Part shown: positions 47,560 through 56,628 of the stretch, piece after piece
Layout of the letters: every line of letters starts with the position of its first letter
Numbering within the stretch: the stretch's first letter is position 1
Source: Peloplasma aerotolerans
Lineage (GTDB): Bacteria; Bacillota_I; Bacilli_A; Acholeplasmatales; Acholeplasmataceae
Reading direction: 5' to 3'
DNA length: 64,000 bases
Assembly: GCF_030012175.1 (NCBI RefSeq)
Contig: NZ_JASCXW010000006.1
Span: 1 to 64,000 of the forward strand
Notes under the pieces: generated by a model
Seen by the model: the letters and a program-made list of their open reading frames with translations, nothing else
The model's database searches: none
Told to the model about the DNA's origin: nothing
Program-made: the position numbers and the translations under genes

Positions 47560-47653
47560 TTTTTTTGATTTGTTTTACAGACTCATTTAAGATGAGTTTT
47601 TTCTGTTTGTTCTTTTTTTATTATCAATTAGAATTTCCTAGTTAAAGAAAAAG

Positions 47654-47680
47654 ACGCATAAAAGAAATGCGTTTTTTTTG
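47654..47680 (+). terminator. Intrinsic terminator beyond the IS element
   Basis: ACGCAT / ATGCGT followed by eight T. It lies 42 bases after the presumed IS end and before a plus-strand promoter. It may be the original terminator of the hyd operon, moved away by the insertion. Confidence 0.75.
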
Positions 47681-47772
47681 TTGGGTAAATATAATCTCAA
47701 CAGTTGAAATTTATTGTCTAAATCCGTAAAAACGTCTATTTTCATTCATGTTTTTTTCGATTTCATGCATTA

Positions 47773-47793
47773 ACTATGAATACATAGTATACT
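47773..47793 (+). promoter_or_regulatory. Promoter/operator of the GH18 gene
   Basis: -10 TATACT (47,788-47,793) preceded by an inverted repeat ACTATG-AATA-CATAGT (47,773-47,788). Confidence 0.4.
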
Positions 47794-47830
47794 ATAAATG
47801 AATAAAACAACATTTAAGGATTGGTAAAAC

Positions 47831-50041
47831 ATGAACAAACTAACAACTTTTTTTGTCATCATACTTATAACTCTATTTTTAGCATCTTGTGATAATACCC
47901 CAGGAGAAAACATTGAAATATCTTTAGTTGAGATATCTGTTGATTTGGATACATTAGAAATCTCGACTACTCAAAGAGGTTACGACGTTGATTTAATTGA
48001 AAAAGAGCAAAACTATCAACTTGTACTTATAACAAAATCAAGATATGTTTTTGCTTCTAATATATCGATTGTTATCAATGGTATATTAATGGATGTCTCA
48101 AGTGGTTCTTTTAATCCCTCTAAAATCATTTATACCTTTTTAGATATTGAAAGTATTAATCCGGATGCACAAAGAGAAATCCCAGTCTTTTATGATTTAA
48201 ATGGTGGATATTTTACTCGTTCATATTTTGGTGAACATGAGCATGATCAAACTCTAAAAATCACTTCATATGGGGATATTGTCGGTCAATCATTTACTTT
48301 CTTTGATACTTCAAATACGGCATTAAGATGGTTTTACAAATTATTCGTCATTTATAATGAAACATTTGATGCATATGAGGTTGTCTATAGAGATCCAGCA
48401 ACAGCTGGTATTGTAGATTTAGATTTACCCGATTATGAATATGTCTTAGCTGTGCATGCACAGACACAAGATGATAAAGCACGAAATAATATCATTAATT
48501 ACACACAAGACCCAAATTCAAGAATGTTTGTTTTATTTGATCAAGACATATCACAATATACATCAGGAGATATGACAGTGTATTTTTATTCTGAAGATAA
48601 ATTTTCTGGAAAATTAGAAACACTTGAAAAAGAGTCTTTTGAACTCCCAATTCCTGTTCGTGAAGATTTCAAGTTTCTCGGATGGGAAAGTGAATCATCT
48701 ATTGTTGCTACTTTTCCTGGATACACAAATGGACAAAATGTAAAGACTGTAACATACACTGCCTTATGGGGAGGTGCAACATTGCAAGAATTATATGATT
48801 ACATAGACCTAGCAATACCAGAACATGCGATGGACAATATATCTTTACCTACGAAATATAGTGGATACACCATTGAATGGTCATCAAGTGATGAAGACAT
48901 TTTGAGTGATACAGGGCTATACAAGCGTCCATATGTGGGAACTACTGTTGTTTTAACTGCACTGATAACCCTCGGTGATGAAACATTTACTAAATCTTAT
49001 GATATTCAAGCAGAAGGTTATAAATCATTAGACGCTCCAATAGCATCAAGTTATATCTATAGAAACTATCATACAGTTAACAATGAATTTTTTGAGACAT
49101 TAGATATTATTAATACTGCATTTATCATCGCACAATCGGATGGTTCACTCATTGGTAACCATTATCTAGCTAATGTTGCACAATACATTATGCCTCAAGC
49201 AAGAAATCATGGGAATTGGGTTTTAATGAGTGTTGCTCCCGAATCTTCATGGTCAACAATTGCTGCCAACACCACATTAGTCAATACATTTGCAGATCAT
49301 ATCGTTGACATGATTAATACTCATGGGTTCGATGGTGTTGATATCGATTGGGAAACACCAACAAGCTCAGAACGTACAAGATATACAAACTTAATGCGCA
49401 TTGTTTATGAAAAAGTAAAAGCCAACAATCCAAATCATCTTGTAACAACTGCTATCACTGGAGGTCAATGGCAACCCCCGCAGTATGACCTATTAAATTC
49501 TGGACAATATATCGATTACATCAATGTTATGACTTATGGTATGTCTTCAGGTAATGGGCAATATCAAAATCCATTATATCCAAGCTCTTCATTTGACTAT
49601 CCATCGTTTAGTGCAGGTAGAACCTTATCTAGTGCTTCTATTTCAGAAAGTGTTAATATCTTTACAAACACCTTCAATATTCCAAAGAGTAAATTAATCT
49701 TTGGTTTAGCATTCTACGGTATTCGACAAGAAAGATCATTTAATACTTCAACGCAAACATGGAACTCATGGTCAAATGCAGGATCTGTGCACTATACTGA
49801 AATAATCAACTCATTTTTAAACAATAATGATTATATTAAAAGGTATGACGCTAATGCTGGTGTTCCTTATATGGTTAAAACAGATGGCACAGTATTTGTT
49901 TCATATGATAATCCTAGATCAATAGCTGAAAAGAGTGCTTATATTATCGATCAGGATTTAGGTGGTTTGATGTTTTGGGAACACGGTACTGATACCTCTG
50001 GAACTTTATTAAATGCTTTACGCTTAGGATTAAATAAATAG
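47831..50041 (+). CDS. GH18 glycosidase-like lipoprotein
   Basis: 736 residues. Lipobox ASC (Cys 20); an unassigned N-terminal region; an InlB-like repeat ending in TYTALWGG; an atrophied Ig-like domain (about 325-400); then a GH18 TIM barrel (about 405-736). The catalytic DxxDxDxE motif is complete: FDGVDIDWE, Glu 508, with NVMTYG further on. It likely cleaves chitin, peptidoglycan or host N-glycans at the surface. Its own promoter and terminator. GH20 and the nagB remnant in the window fit an amino-sugar theme. Confidence 0.88.
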   Translation: MNKLTTFFVIILITLFLASCDNTPGENIEISLVEISVDLDTLEISTTQRGYDVDLIEKEQNYQLVLITKSRYVFASNISIVINGILMDVSSGSFNPSKIIYTFLDIESINPDAQREIPVFYDLNGGYFTRSYFGEHEHDQTLKITSYGDIVGQSFTFFDTSNTALRWFYKLFVIYNETFDAYEVVYRDPATAGIVDLDLPDYEYVLAVHAQTQDDKARNNIINYTQDPNSRMFVLFDQDISQYTSGDMTVYFYSEDKFSGKLETLEKESFELPIPVREDFKFLGWESESSIVATFPGYTNGQNVKTVTYTALWGGATLQELYDYIDLAIPEHAMDNISLPTKYSGYTIEWSSSDEDILSDTGLYKRPYVGTTVVLTALITLGDETFTKSYDIQAEGYKSLDAPIASSYIYRNYHTVNNEFFETLDIINTAFIIAQSDGSLIGNHYLANVAQYIMPQARNHGNWVLMSVAPESSWSTIAANTTLVNTFADHIVDMINTHGFDGVDIDWETPTSSERTRYTNLMRIVYEKVKANNPNHLVTTAITGGQWQPPQYDLLNSGQYIDYINVMTYGMSSGNGQYQNPLYPSSSFDYPSFSAGRTLSSASISESVNIFTNTFNIPKSKLIFGLAFYGIRQERSFNTSTQTWNSWSNAGSVHYTEIINSFLNNNDYIKRYDANAGVPYMVKTDGTVFVSYDNPRSIAEKSAYIIDQDLGGLMFWEHGTDTSGTLLNALRLGLNK

Positions 50042-50065
50042 TGAGAACTATTCATAAGTAAGAAA

Positions 50066-50096
50066 GAAAAAAAGCTCACAATTGTGTGGGCTTTTT
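50066..50096 (+). terminator. Terminator after GH18 gene
   Basis: AAAAAGCTCACA / TGTGGGCTTTTT with one G-U pair and a T-run. Confidence 0.8.
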
Positions 50097-50126
50097 GATT
50101 TCATCATGTATTATCAAATGATTTGA

Positions 50127-50789
50127 TTAGACTTCTCCGTATGGATATTTTAGCAAAGTTCCAAAACCTTCTTTAGTAGCGCAATTATCCCAGATTTCTT
50201 CTATTCTAAAAACGTATGCAGGATATTTTAACCAGCGACTCATATCAGGTCTATGATAAACATCATGTTGAGCATTAATAAACTGTTGATAAATTTCTCT
50301 CTTACCAGAAGTGTTTTCATCATGAATTTCCATTTTTCCTCTTAACTCATAAGAAACGATCGGTGGTTGGTAATAAATCAGTGTTGCTTCTGAATTATCT
50401 GAATAATTCTCATAACTGTGTTTTTTTGCCATTTCTAAACTAACCACACGTGTAAAATCAATTTTATGGTGTGCTTCTGGCGAATATAGTTGTTCAACCA
50501 ACAACTTTAAACCTCTCTTGCTGTATGCAGCATCATCTCCATCATAGCTCTTGATGTGTTCAATGTATGCAGCCAATGTTTCTTCCAAATACTCAGGCTT
50601 CGGAATAAAACCAACACCTTTGATGCTCGCATTCAATCCCGCTGGTCCATTAGATACCAAAGCTGGGTTGTGCGAACAAAAACTCAAAAACACTTTTTCT
50701 TTCGACATTTCTTCGCCTTCATACAATTTTGTTACTGTATTTGCTCTTGTTTTAAATGCCCAATTAAAGAAACTTTCTGCAGATTTCAT
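50127..50789 (-). CDS. Hypothetical protein controlled by the TetR site
   Basis: 220 residues, not recognised with confidence. No signal peptide. The second half (YYQPPIVSYELRGKMEIH, RWLKYPAYVFRIEEIWD) could be a flavin-type split barrel like pyridoxamine-phosphate-oxidase relatives; this is speculative. ATG at 50,789 follows GGAGGA. Its promoter is near consensus and carries the same palindrome as the divergent lipoprotein-opp operon. Confidence 0.65.
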   Translation of the reverse strand: MKSAESFFNWAFKTRANTVTKLYEGEEMSKEKVFLSFCSHNPALVSNGPAGLNASIKGVGFIPKPEYLEETLAAYIEHIKSYDGDDAAYSKRGLKLLVEQLYSPEAHHKIDFTRVVSLEMAKKHSYENYSDNSEATLIYYQPPIVSYELRGKMEIHDENTSGKREIYQQFINAQHDVYHRPDMSRWLKYPAYVFRIEEIWDNCATKEGFGTLLKYPYGEV

Positions 50790-50837
50790 GAATAAATCCT
50801 CCATATTTAAATTTTTATGATTCCATTTGCAACAGAC

Positions 50838-50882
50838 ATGACACTTTGTCATAATTGTAGCACATAACATTTAATCTGTCAA
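50838..50882 (-). promoter_or_regulatory. Promoter and TetR operator 1
   Basis: Minus strand: -35 TTGACA (50,877-50,882), 17-bp spacer, -10 TACAAT (50,854-50,859). ATGACACTTTGTCAT (50,838-50,852) covers the start site. Perfect 6-bp arms around 3 bases. Confidence 0.8.
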
Positions 50883-50904
50883 ATATTCCTTAAATTTGTT
50901 TTGC

Positions 50905-50924
50905 ATAAAATAAATATATTTTAT
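50905..50924. repeat. AT-rich palindrome in divergent gap
   Basis: ATAAAATA-AATA-TATTTTAT, perfect 8-bp arms, between the two divergent TetR-controlled promoters; role unknown. The rest of this 410-base gap (50,790-51,199) holds only promoters and a leader of about 160 bases. Confidence 0.4.
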
Positions 50925-51005
50925 GGAAATATCATATTCAACGTCATTCCAAAACCTATCTATATAAGATTATTTATGAATTAAAGCATTTTATTAAATC
51001 TTTTG

Positions 51006-51034
51006 TTGACATGACAAAGTGTCATTGTTATAAT
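51006..51034 (+). promoter_or_regulatory. Consensus promoter and TetR operator 2
   Basis: Perfect -35 TTGACA (51,006-51,011), exactly 17 bp, perfect -10 TATAAT (51,029-51,034). The spacer is filled by ATGACAAAGTGTCAT (51,011-51,025), the exact complement of operator 1. Such a strong promoter implies tight repression. Confidence 0.88.
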
Positions 51035-51199
51035 ATAGACAAAGATATAGTTATGCGATACCCAACCTATCAAACATTTTATGAACAAATACAACGCTGA
51101 TATCCTTGTAGTAGTAAACCTAAACCAGGTTTTACATGGCATTGAAAATAAAGAATCACTTCACTGTCATTTGATAAATAAAAGAGGAGATTATAAAAA

Positions 51200-52606
51200 A
51201 TGAGAAAATTAATGAAGCTTTCAAGCCTTTGGTTAATTATTTTTGTCGTAGGTTTTGGATTGTTTGCTTGTGTTGATGATCAACCAACAGATCCAAATGA
51301 AACCCCAGTTGAAACTCCGGTTGAAACACCGGTTGATACCCCTGTCGATACACCAGATGCACATATACTAGCTGGTGAGTATGAAATTGATATCAGTAAC
51401 TTTGGTATGCCTTTAATATTTTTCATGCGTATCAATAATGACGGCACCTTTATTCTTGCTCCAAATAGAAACTTCTTAGCTGCAGATAGCCGTGGTACAG
51501 GCCAATTAGCATCTAGCGGTGGCACCTACATGATGATTTATGAAGGTCACACACCAGATACCCCTAAGACTGCTACATTTACGCTACTCGGAAGCAACCT
51601 CGTATTTCAATCTACTTTGCCATATGGTTCCAGTAATATAGCATTCTCTGCTGAAGATCCAGATGATCCACAAATCACATACACTCTAACAGCAAACATA
51701 CTAGTTCACGATGCATACTACGGATTATATGCGGGTTCTCACACCGTTCAAGCTATGGGTAGTTCAGTAACCTATAACTATACTGTATCTTTAGGAGCTG
51801 GTCTTAAGTACTCGTTTGTCAGCCATTACTCAATGGGTGAGACAGTCTATTCACATAACGAAACAGGAACTTGGAATATTTCTGGACAAACATTTACATT
51901 AACTCCTGATGGAGAAGATGAAATAGCTGGAACAATCGTTGACGGTGTCATTTCAACTTCTATTAAAGCGTCACATATGGCTTCATCGAGAACTGAAACT
52001 ACATTAACTTATGCAACACATGCCGCATATGCTGGAAACTTCCTTGGTAAGAAAGTATCCTTTATGTATACAGCAAATGTTAGTTTAGAACTTGACATGT
52101 TTGGTGGTTATACTTACACATCAGATGTTGGACAACCAGAATCATATGTTGAAACAGGACAATATGAAATGTCTGGAACAACACTGACACTTACTCCTGA
52201 TGAAGGTGATGCATACACTGCAACACTTCAAAACCATGTATTAACAGGTAATTTCAGAGTTATCGGTGGTATGCCAGGTACAGATCTCACTTTCTATAAT
52301 GCCAAAATCCAAGGAACTTTTGTTGGTAGTGCTACTCATGAAGAAATTGAATACACCACAACATTAATTCTTAAAGCTGATGGAACTTACGATCTAACTA
52401 TCGTTGATGATGAAGACGAAGTGGTTGTCGAAGCTACCGGAGCATTCGTTATTATGAAGACGATGATGATTATGGTTATCCTAGATGATGTAACACCTCA
52501 ACCTAGTATTGCATTAGCATCAGATGGACTTAATTTTAGTATGCTACTTCCAGGCATGGACGAAGGCGGTAGTATGGGTGGTTTAGGATTCTTCTTATCT
52601 AAATAA
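51200..52606 (+). CDS. Surface lipoprotein with four tandem beta-rich repeats
   Basis: 468 residues. Lipobox FAC (Cys 24), then a Pro/Thr/Glu/Val/Asp tandem (ETPV/DTPV units) acting as a stalk. Four repeats of about 95 residues follow, starting near residues 55, 170, 270 and 370. They share a YxGxF-like opening and a GxYxMSGTTLTLTPD-like strand, best seen in repeats 2 and 3. The pattern resembles small lipocalin-like or META-type barrels, but no family is certain. First gene after the TetR-controlled promoter, ahead of the opp genes. Confidence 0.7.
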   Translation: MRKLMKLSSLWLIIFVVGFGLFACVDDQPTDPNETPVETPVETPVDTPVDTPDAHILAGEYEIDISNFGMPLIFFMRINNDGTFILAPNRNFLAADSRGTGQLASSGGTYMMIYEGHTPDTPKTATFTLLGSNLVFQSTLPYGSSNIAFSAEDPDDPQITYTLTANILVHDAYYGLYAGSHTVQAMGSSVTYNYTVSLGAGLKYSFVSHYSMGETVYSHNETGTWNISGQTFTLTPDGEDEIAGTIVDGVISTSIKASHMASSRTETTLTYATHAAYAGNFLGKKVSFMYTANVSLELDMFGGYTYTSDVGQPESYVETGQYEMSGTTLTLTPDEGDAYTATLQNHVLTGNFRVIGGMPGTDLTFYNAKIQGTFVGSATHEEIEYTTTLILKADGTYDLTIVDDEDEVVVEATGAFVIMKTMMIMVILDDVTPQPSIALASDGLNFSMLLPGMDEGGSMGGLGFFLSK

Positions 52607-52641
52607 AAGATATTATACATTTTTATCAGTTATTGCATAAA

Positions 52642-52679
52642 GCGGCAAAGCCATGATCGATGGTTCAAGGTTTTGCCGC
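52642..52679 (+). terminator. Hairpin between the repeat lipoprotein and opp genes
   Basis: GCGGCAAA / TTTGCCGC (8-bp perfect arms) with an inner CCAT/ATGG stem. It is followed by ATCCTATTTT, a poor T-run, so it may only partly terminate or may stabilise the upstream mRNA. Confidence 0.5.
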
Positions 52680-52727
52680 ATCCTATTTTGAAGAAACACA
52701 TCTTGAACTAAATGACGAGGTGTTTAT

Positions 52728-54629
52728 ATGTTAAAAAAAATAATGCTTTTTGTTCTTTTATTATTCTCAATGGTTACACTAATTGGATGTTCAAGTGGAG
52801 ATTATGAAAGGAGACGTGATGATTCAAACACCTTATATGTTGGTGTAGTTGAATCTTCATTTCCCGCTTCTTTTATGCCTTGGCTTTCAAGAGATGGAAT
52901 CGCACCAACCATTTCATCAATGCTTTATAGTACATTATTCGCATATGATGATGAAACCGGTGGTTTCTTACCTTCCCTTGCGAAAGAATGGTATTATGTC
53001 GATAAAGATGGCCTGCCTATAACAACAGGAGATAACCATGTCGATTATGAACGTTTACAAAGTGATGGCCTTAGACGATTATTAAATCCTCAGAATGCTC
53101 GCTTTGAAAATTACTTAACTGTCAAGATTGTTCTTGATGAAACTGCTACTTGGAGTGATGGTATACCTGTTACTGCTGAAGATGTTTATTATTCTTTAGA
53201 CATCGCTAGAAATAATTATCTTTCTAATCATGCGGGTGCACTAGCGTGGACAGCAGATCTATTGCATTTATATTCAAGTACTGGTGAACTTCAACTTCAA
53301 GGTGTTTTTACTTATGATCACGGTGCGAATGAAAATGGTTATTTTATTAGTGAGGCCGAAAAAGATCAAGTGATCTATATCCATGTACGTGGAGTACTTG
53401 GTGCAGTGACAAGTTTATTTACAACCATTTTAATTTTGCCAAGTCATATTTGGGAACCTATTGTATCAAGAGAATTACAACTCAACTGTAGAGAACCTAA
53501 CGAAGCTATGCTTGAACTTTATCAAAATCCGGTTGGCAGTGGTCCATGGCTTATAAATACGAGTCAGTCCGGTACTTCTGTCATCGTTTTTGAACGTAGA
53601 GAAGATTATCACTTGACGGCCGAAGATGGTTCACCTTTATATAAAGTTGATCGTATCAAATTTGTTTTATATCAAGACGTCAATGTTGCTATCTATGCAG
53701 CAATGCGTGGTCATATTGATATTCTCAATTCAAATATTAGTTCAAACTATGTTCGCTTATTTGAGGGTAGAGAACATTTATTCCTATCTGTTGCTGAAGG
53801 TACTTACGTTCAAACATTAGTATTTAACGTAAATCCTGAAGTTTCACAGCAAAATCCAATGCGCGATTTACTCGCAGATGTTAATTTTAGAAAAGCAATT
53901 GCACTTGCGATTGATTCAAATGAACTCATCGATCTTGTAGCAAATGGTTCTGCAGAACGTATGAGTGCAGGACTAATCTCTGCTAGTCTAACAGATTTTT
54001 ATAATCCAAACTCAGATATCTTGAACGATCCAATTTCACAAAGAGTTCAGGAAGCTAATCTCATCTTAGATGAAATGTTTCCAGAAAAGGATAGCAGTGG
54101 CTATCGTTTAATGGAAGACAAACGGGTTTCATTTAATGTCCTTGGACATCCAGGTGAAATTGAACTCATATCCTTCTTAGAAATTCAACTTCAAAAAATA
54201 GGGGTTGAAATCAATTATCAGGCTAAAGGGAATTCACCAGAAACGACATACTTATGGAATAGTCGCTTTGACATGACGATTCAAGGTGTTGTATTCTCGT
54301 TAGTCAACGTAGACATTATGCTTAATGCACACTTTGTTGCTTTAGGACGCACCTCAAACTACGGTAGACTACGCAACACTGAATTATCATCTAGAATTGA
54401 GGAAATGCGTACAACACTTAACTTGAATCGTAAATATGAACTGATTTATGAACTACAACCTTTGATTGCTGAACAATATTATAAAATACCGCTTTATTCA
54501 ACGAATGTTATTTCTATAGGACGTACAGATCGATATACAGGTTATGTTATTGAACCAGGAGCAACTTTATTTAATTCAACAAATCTTCAAACGATTGAAC
54601 ATGTTTCAAGACAAGGAGGAAACTCATGA
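52728..54629 (+). CDS. oppA: Oligopeptide-binding lipoprotein OppA-like
   Basis: 633 residues. Lipobox IGC (Cys 21). Family 5 solute-binding protein (peptides, sometimes nickel or sugars), e.g. TATWSDGIPVTAEDVYYSL, the conserved block of that family. It captures substrate at the surface for the OppBCDF complex. Stop overlaps oppB start as ATGA. Confidence 0.9.
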   Translation: MLKKIMLFVLLLFSMVTLIGCSSGDYERRRDDSNTLYVGVVESSFPASFMPWLSRDGIAPTISSMLYSTLFAYDDETGGFLPSLAKEWYYVDKDGLPITTGDNHVDYERLQSDGLRRLLNPQNARFENYLTVKIVLDETATWSDGIPVTAEDVYYSLDIARNNYLSNHAGALAWTADLLHLYSSTGELQLQGVFTYDHGANENGYFISEAEKDQVIYIHVRGVLGAVTSLFTTILILPSHIWEPIVSRELQLNCREPNEAMLELYQNPVGSGPWLINTSQSGTSVIVFERREDYHLTAEDGSPLYKVDRIKFVLYQDVNVAIYAAMRGHIDILNSNISSNYVRLFEGREHLFLSVAEGTYVQTLVFNVNPEVSQQNPMRDLLADVNFRKAIALAIDSNELIDLVANGSAERMSAGLISASLTDFYNPNSDILNDPISQRVQEANLILDEMFPEKDSSGYRLMEDKRVSFNVLGHPGEIELISFLEIQLQKIGVEINYQAKGNSPETTYLWNSRFDMTIQGVVFSLVNVDIMLNAHFVALGRTSNYGRLRNTELSSRIEEMRTTLNLNRKYELIYELQPLIAEQYYKIPLYSTNVISIGRTDRYTGYVIEPGATLFNSTNLQTIEHVSRQGGNS

Positions 54630-55624
54630 AAAAGAGTTATGTCTTAAAGCGTGTTATTTACGCTATTTTCATTTTCTTCATTGTCTTGACGTTGAACTTC
54701 TTCATCCCTAGAATTGGCGTAGATGATCCAGCTGAGCGTTATTACCCACCACAAGGTAATATGTCTGAAATTGAGTATGAGATTATCAAACAATATACGC
54801 GAGAGCAATATGGTTTTGATGTTTCAACTTTTGAGCAGTATACGAACTACGTAGAGGCATTAATGCGTTTGGATTTAGGAACATCTTTTAGATCAGGTTC
54901 TCCAAAAGTTGTATCTTTAATTGGTGAAAGATTACCGTGGACACTGGTATTATCGGTGACCACTTTATTGATTAGTTTAACAATGGGTCTTCTAATTGGT
55001 ACGCTTGCTGCATGGAAACGAGGTAGGTGGCAAGACACTTTCTTGTTAAATGCATCAACCATCAGTGTTGCACTTCCTGGATTTTTTATCGCCTTGATGG
55101 CTTCATTTTATCTTGGCTTTGAGTTAGAACTTTTTCCTGCCTATACAAACCCTAATATGGTCTCACAGTTCGATTGGAGTCTAGAAGCAATTAGAGTCGT
55201 CTTTAATAATGCTGCATTACCAATTATGAGTATGTCAATTGGTGGTATTGTAGGATATGCACAAAGCACAAGAAATAGTGTGATTGCAGTAACAAATGAA
55301 GATTTTATATTAACTGCACGTGCTAAAGGTCTTGGACACAATAAAATCTTATATAAGCATACATTAAGAAATGCACTGCTTCCGATTGTTACTTCTCTTG
55401 GTATGAGTATAAGTGGTTTGATTGGTGGAGCTATCATTATCGAGCAAATCTTTAACTGGCAAGGTATGGGTACACTATTTTTAGAAGCTAACAGTGCTAA
55501 TGACTATCCATTGATGATGGGAATTATGTTATTCTTATCCACTTTCGCTATTATAGCTAACTTGCTTACTGAACTCTTCTATGTCGTTTTAGATCCTAGA
55601 GTAACGGTAGGTGATAAGCGATGA
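54626..55624 (+). CDS. oppB: Oligopeptide ABC permease OppB
   Basis: 332 residues, about six helices. The N-terminal family signature (AIFIFFIVLTLNFFIPR) and permease loop ALPIMSMSIGG...ARAKGLGHNKILYKH, where the ATPase docks. Overlaps both neighbours by 4 bases. Confidence 0.93.
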   Translation: MKKSYVLKRVIYAIFIFFIVLTLNFFIPRIGVDDPAERYYPPQGNMSEIEYEIIKQYTREQYGFDVSTFEQYTNYVEALMRLDLGTSFRSGSPKVVSLIGERLPWTLVLSVTTLLISLTMGLLIGTLAAWKRGRWQDTFLLNASTISVALPGFFIALMASFYLGFELELFPAYTNPNMVSQFDWSLEAIRVVFNNAALPIMSMSIGGIVGYAQSTRNSVIAVTNEDFILTARAKGLGHNKILYKHTLRNALLPIVTSLGMSISGLIGGAIIIEQIFNWQGMGTLFLEANSANDYPLMMGIMLFLSTFAIIANLLTELFYVVLDPRVTVGDKR

Positions 55625-56628
55625 AGAAATTTTGGACAGTTTTTAAGAAACGTTTCAGACCAACAACAGAGTTTCTTATGAAACTTTGGAAACACCCAAA
55701 GGGTAGAGTTGGTTTAATTATTGTTATTTTCTTATTTGTTGTTGCGATATTTGCACCAATCATCGCACCTTTTGATCCATATGATGTGACTCAAAGAGCA
55801 GCAAAAGGGCTTCGTCCGAGTTTAACACATCCTTTAGGAACAACAATAACAACAGGTCAAGATATATTTAGTATGTTAATCTATGGTGCAAGAGTTTCAC
55901 TTTTGATTGGTATATCAACTGGTGTAATCTTAGCATTCTTAGGGGCAATTATGGGTGTTATGGCTGGATACATTGGTGGTTTTGTTGATAATTTAATTAT
56001 GCGTACAGTTGATGTTATGCTGGTCATCCCAACACTTCCATTAATTATAGTCTTAACCAATCTATTAGGACGTAATTATTTTGTTATTATATTTGTCTTT
56101 GTTCTATTTGGATGGACAGGATTGGCTCGAATCATTCGATCTTTAGTTCTTGTTCTTAAAAATAGTAACTATGTTAAAGCAGCAGAACTTGCAGGTGCAA
56201 GTAGATGGCATATTATGTTTAGACACATCTTACCAGGAACTTCACACCTTCTTATTATGACAACAGCTTTAACAAGTGCTGGTATTATGGTTGCTGAAGC
56301 GGGTCTATCATTTTTAGGTTTAGGAGATCCAACAGCTATAAGTTGGGGTAAAATGCTTGCTGATGCACAGGGTGGTGGAGCGATGCTATTTGGTGCTTGG
56401 TGGTGGATTATGGCTCCTGGTATCGGTATATTTTTGGCTGTCTTCTCATTTATGCGTATTGGTATTGTTATGGAAGAAATATTTAACCCAAGAATGAAAG
56501 CTTCAAGCAATGTTTATAAGATTTTTAAAACTCTAAACAATCAATATTTAGATGAAGTTTTTTCATCAATGGATGAAAGTATGATTTTAGGCTATCCAGT
56601 TGGTGAGGAAGAGCAGGTGAACCCATGA
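55621..56628 (+). CDS. oppC: Oligopeptide ABC permease OppC
   Basis: 335 residues, about six helices. N-terminal OppC segment and HPLGTTITTGQDIFSMLIYG motif; docking loop KAAELAGASRWHIMFRHILP. Translationally coupled to oppB and oppD by 4-base overlaps. Confidence 0.93.
   Translation: MKKFWTVFKKRFRPTTEFLMKLWKHPKGRVGLIIVIFLFVVAIFAPIIAPFDPYDVTQRAAKGLRPSLTHPLGTTITTGQDIFSMLIYGARVSLLIGISTGVILAFLGAIMGVMAGYIGGFVDNLIMRTVDVMLVIPTLPLIIVLTNLLGRNYFVIIFVFVLFGWTGLARIIRSLVLVLKNSNYVKAAELAGASRWHIMFRHILPGTSHLLIMTTALTSAGIMVAEAGLSFLGLGDPTAISWGKMLADAQGGGAMLFGAWWWIMAPGIGIFLAVFSFMRIGIVMEEIFNPRMKASSNVYKIFKTLNNQYLDEVFSSMDESMILGYPVGEEEQVNP

Larger units (their letters stand above)
45844..47612 (+). mobile_element. 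IS91-family insertion sequence
   Basis: Transposase plus small zinc-ribbon orf. The left end begins GAACAAA; the right end reads TTTGTTC (47,606-47,612), its complement. Subterminal palindromes lie at both ends (GTGAATAAATTCAC and GGCGATT/AATCGCC at left; ACTCAT/ATGAGT at right). GAAC/GTTC are known target tetranucleotides of IS91-type elements, so the exact edges could shift by 4 bases. No direct target repeat, as expected for this family. Confidence 0.75.

Noticed and set aside
51320-51355. Tandem repeat as CRISPR or minisatellite array
   Set aside because: It is the in-frame coding repeat of the lipoprotein stalk, with no spacers.
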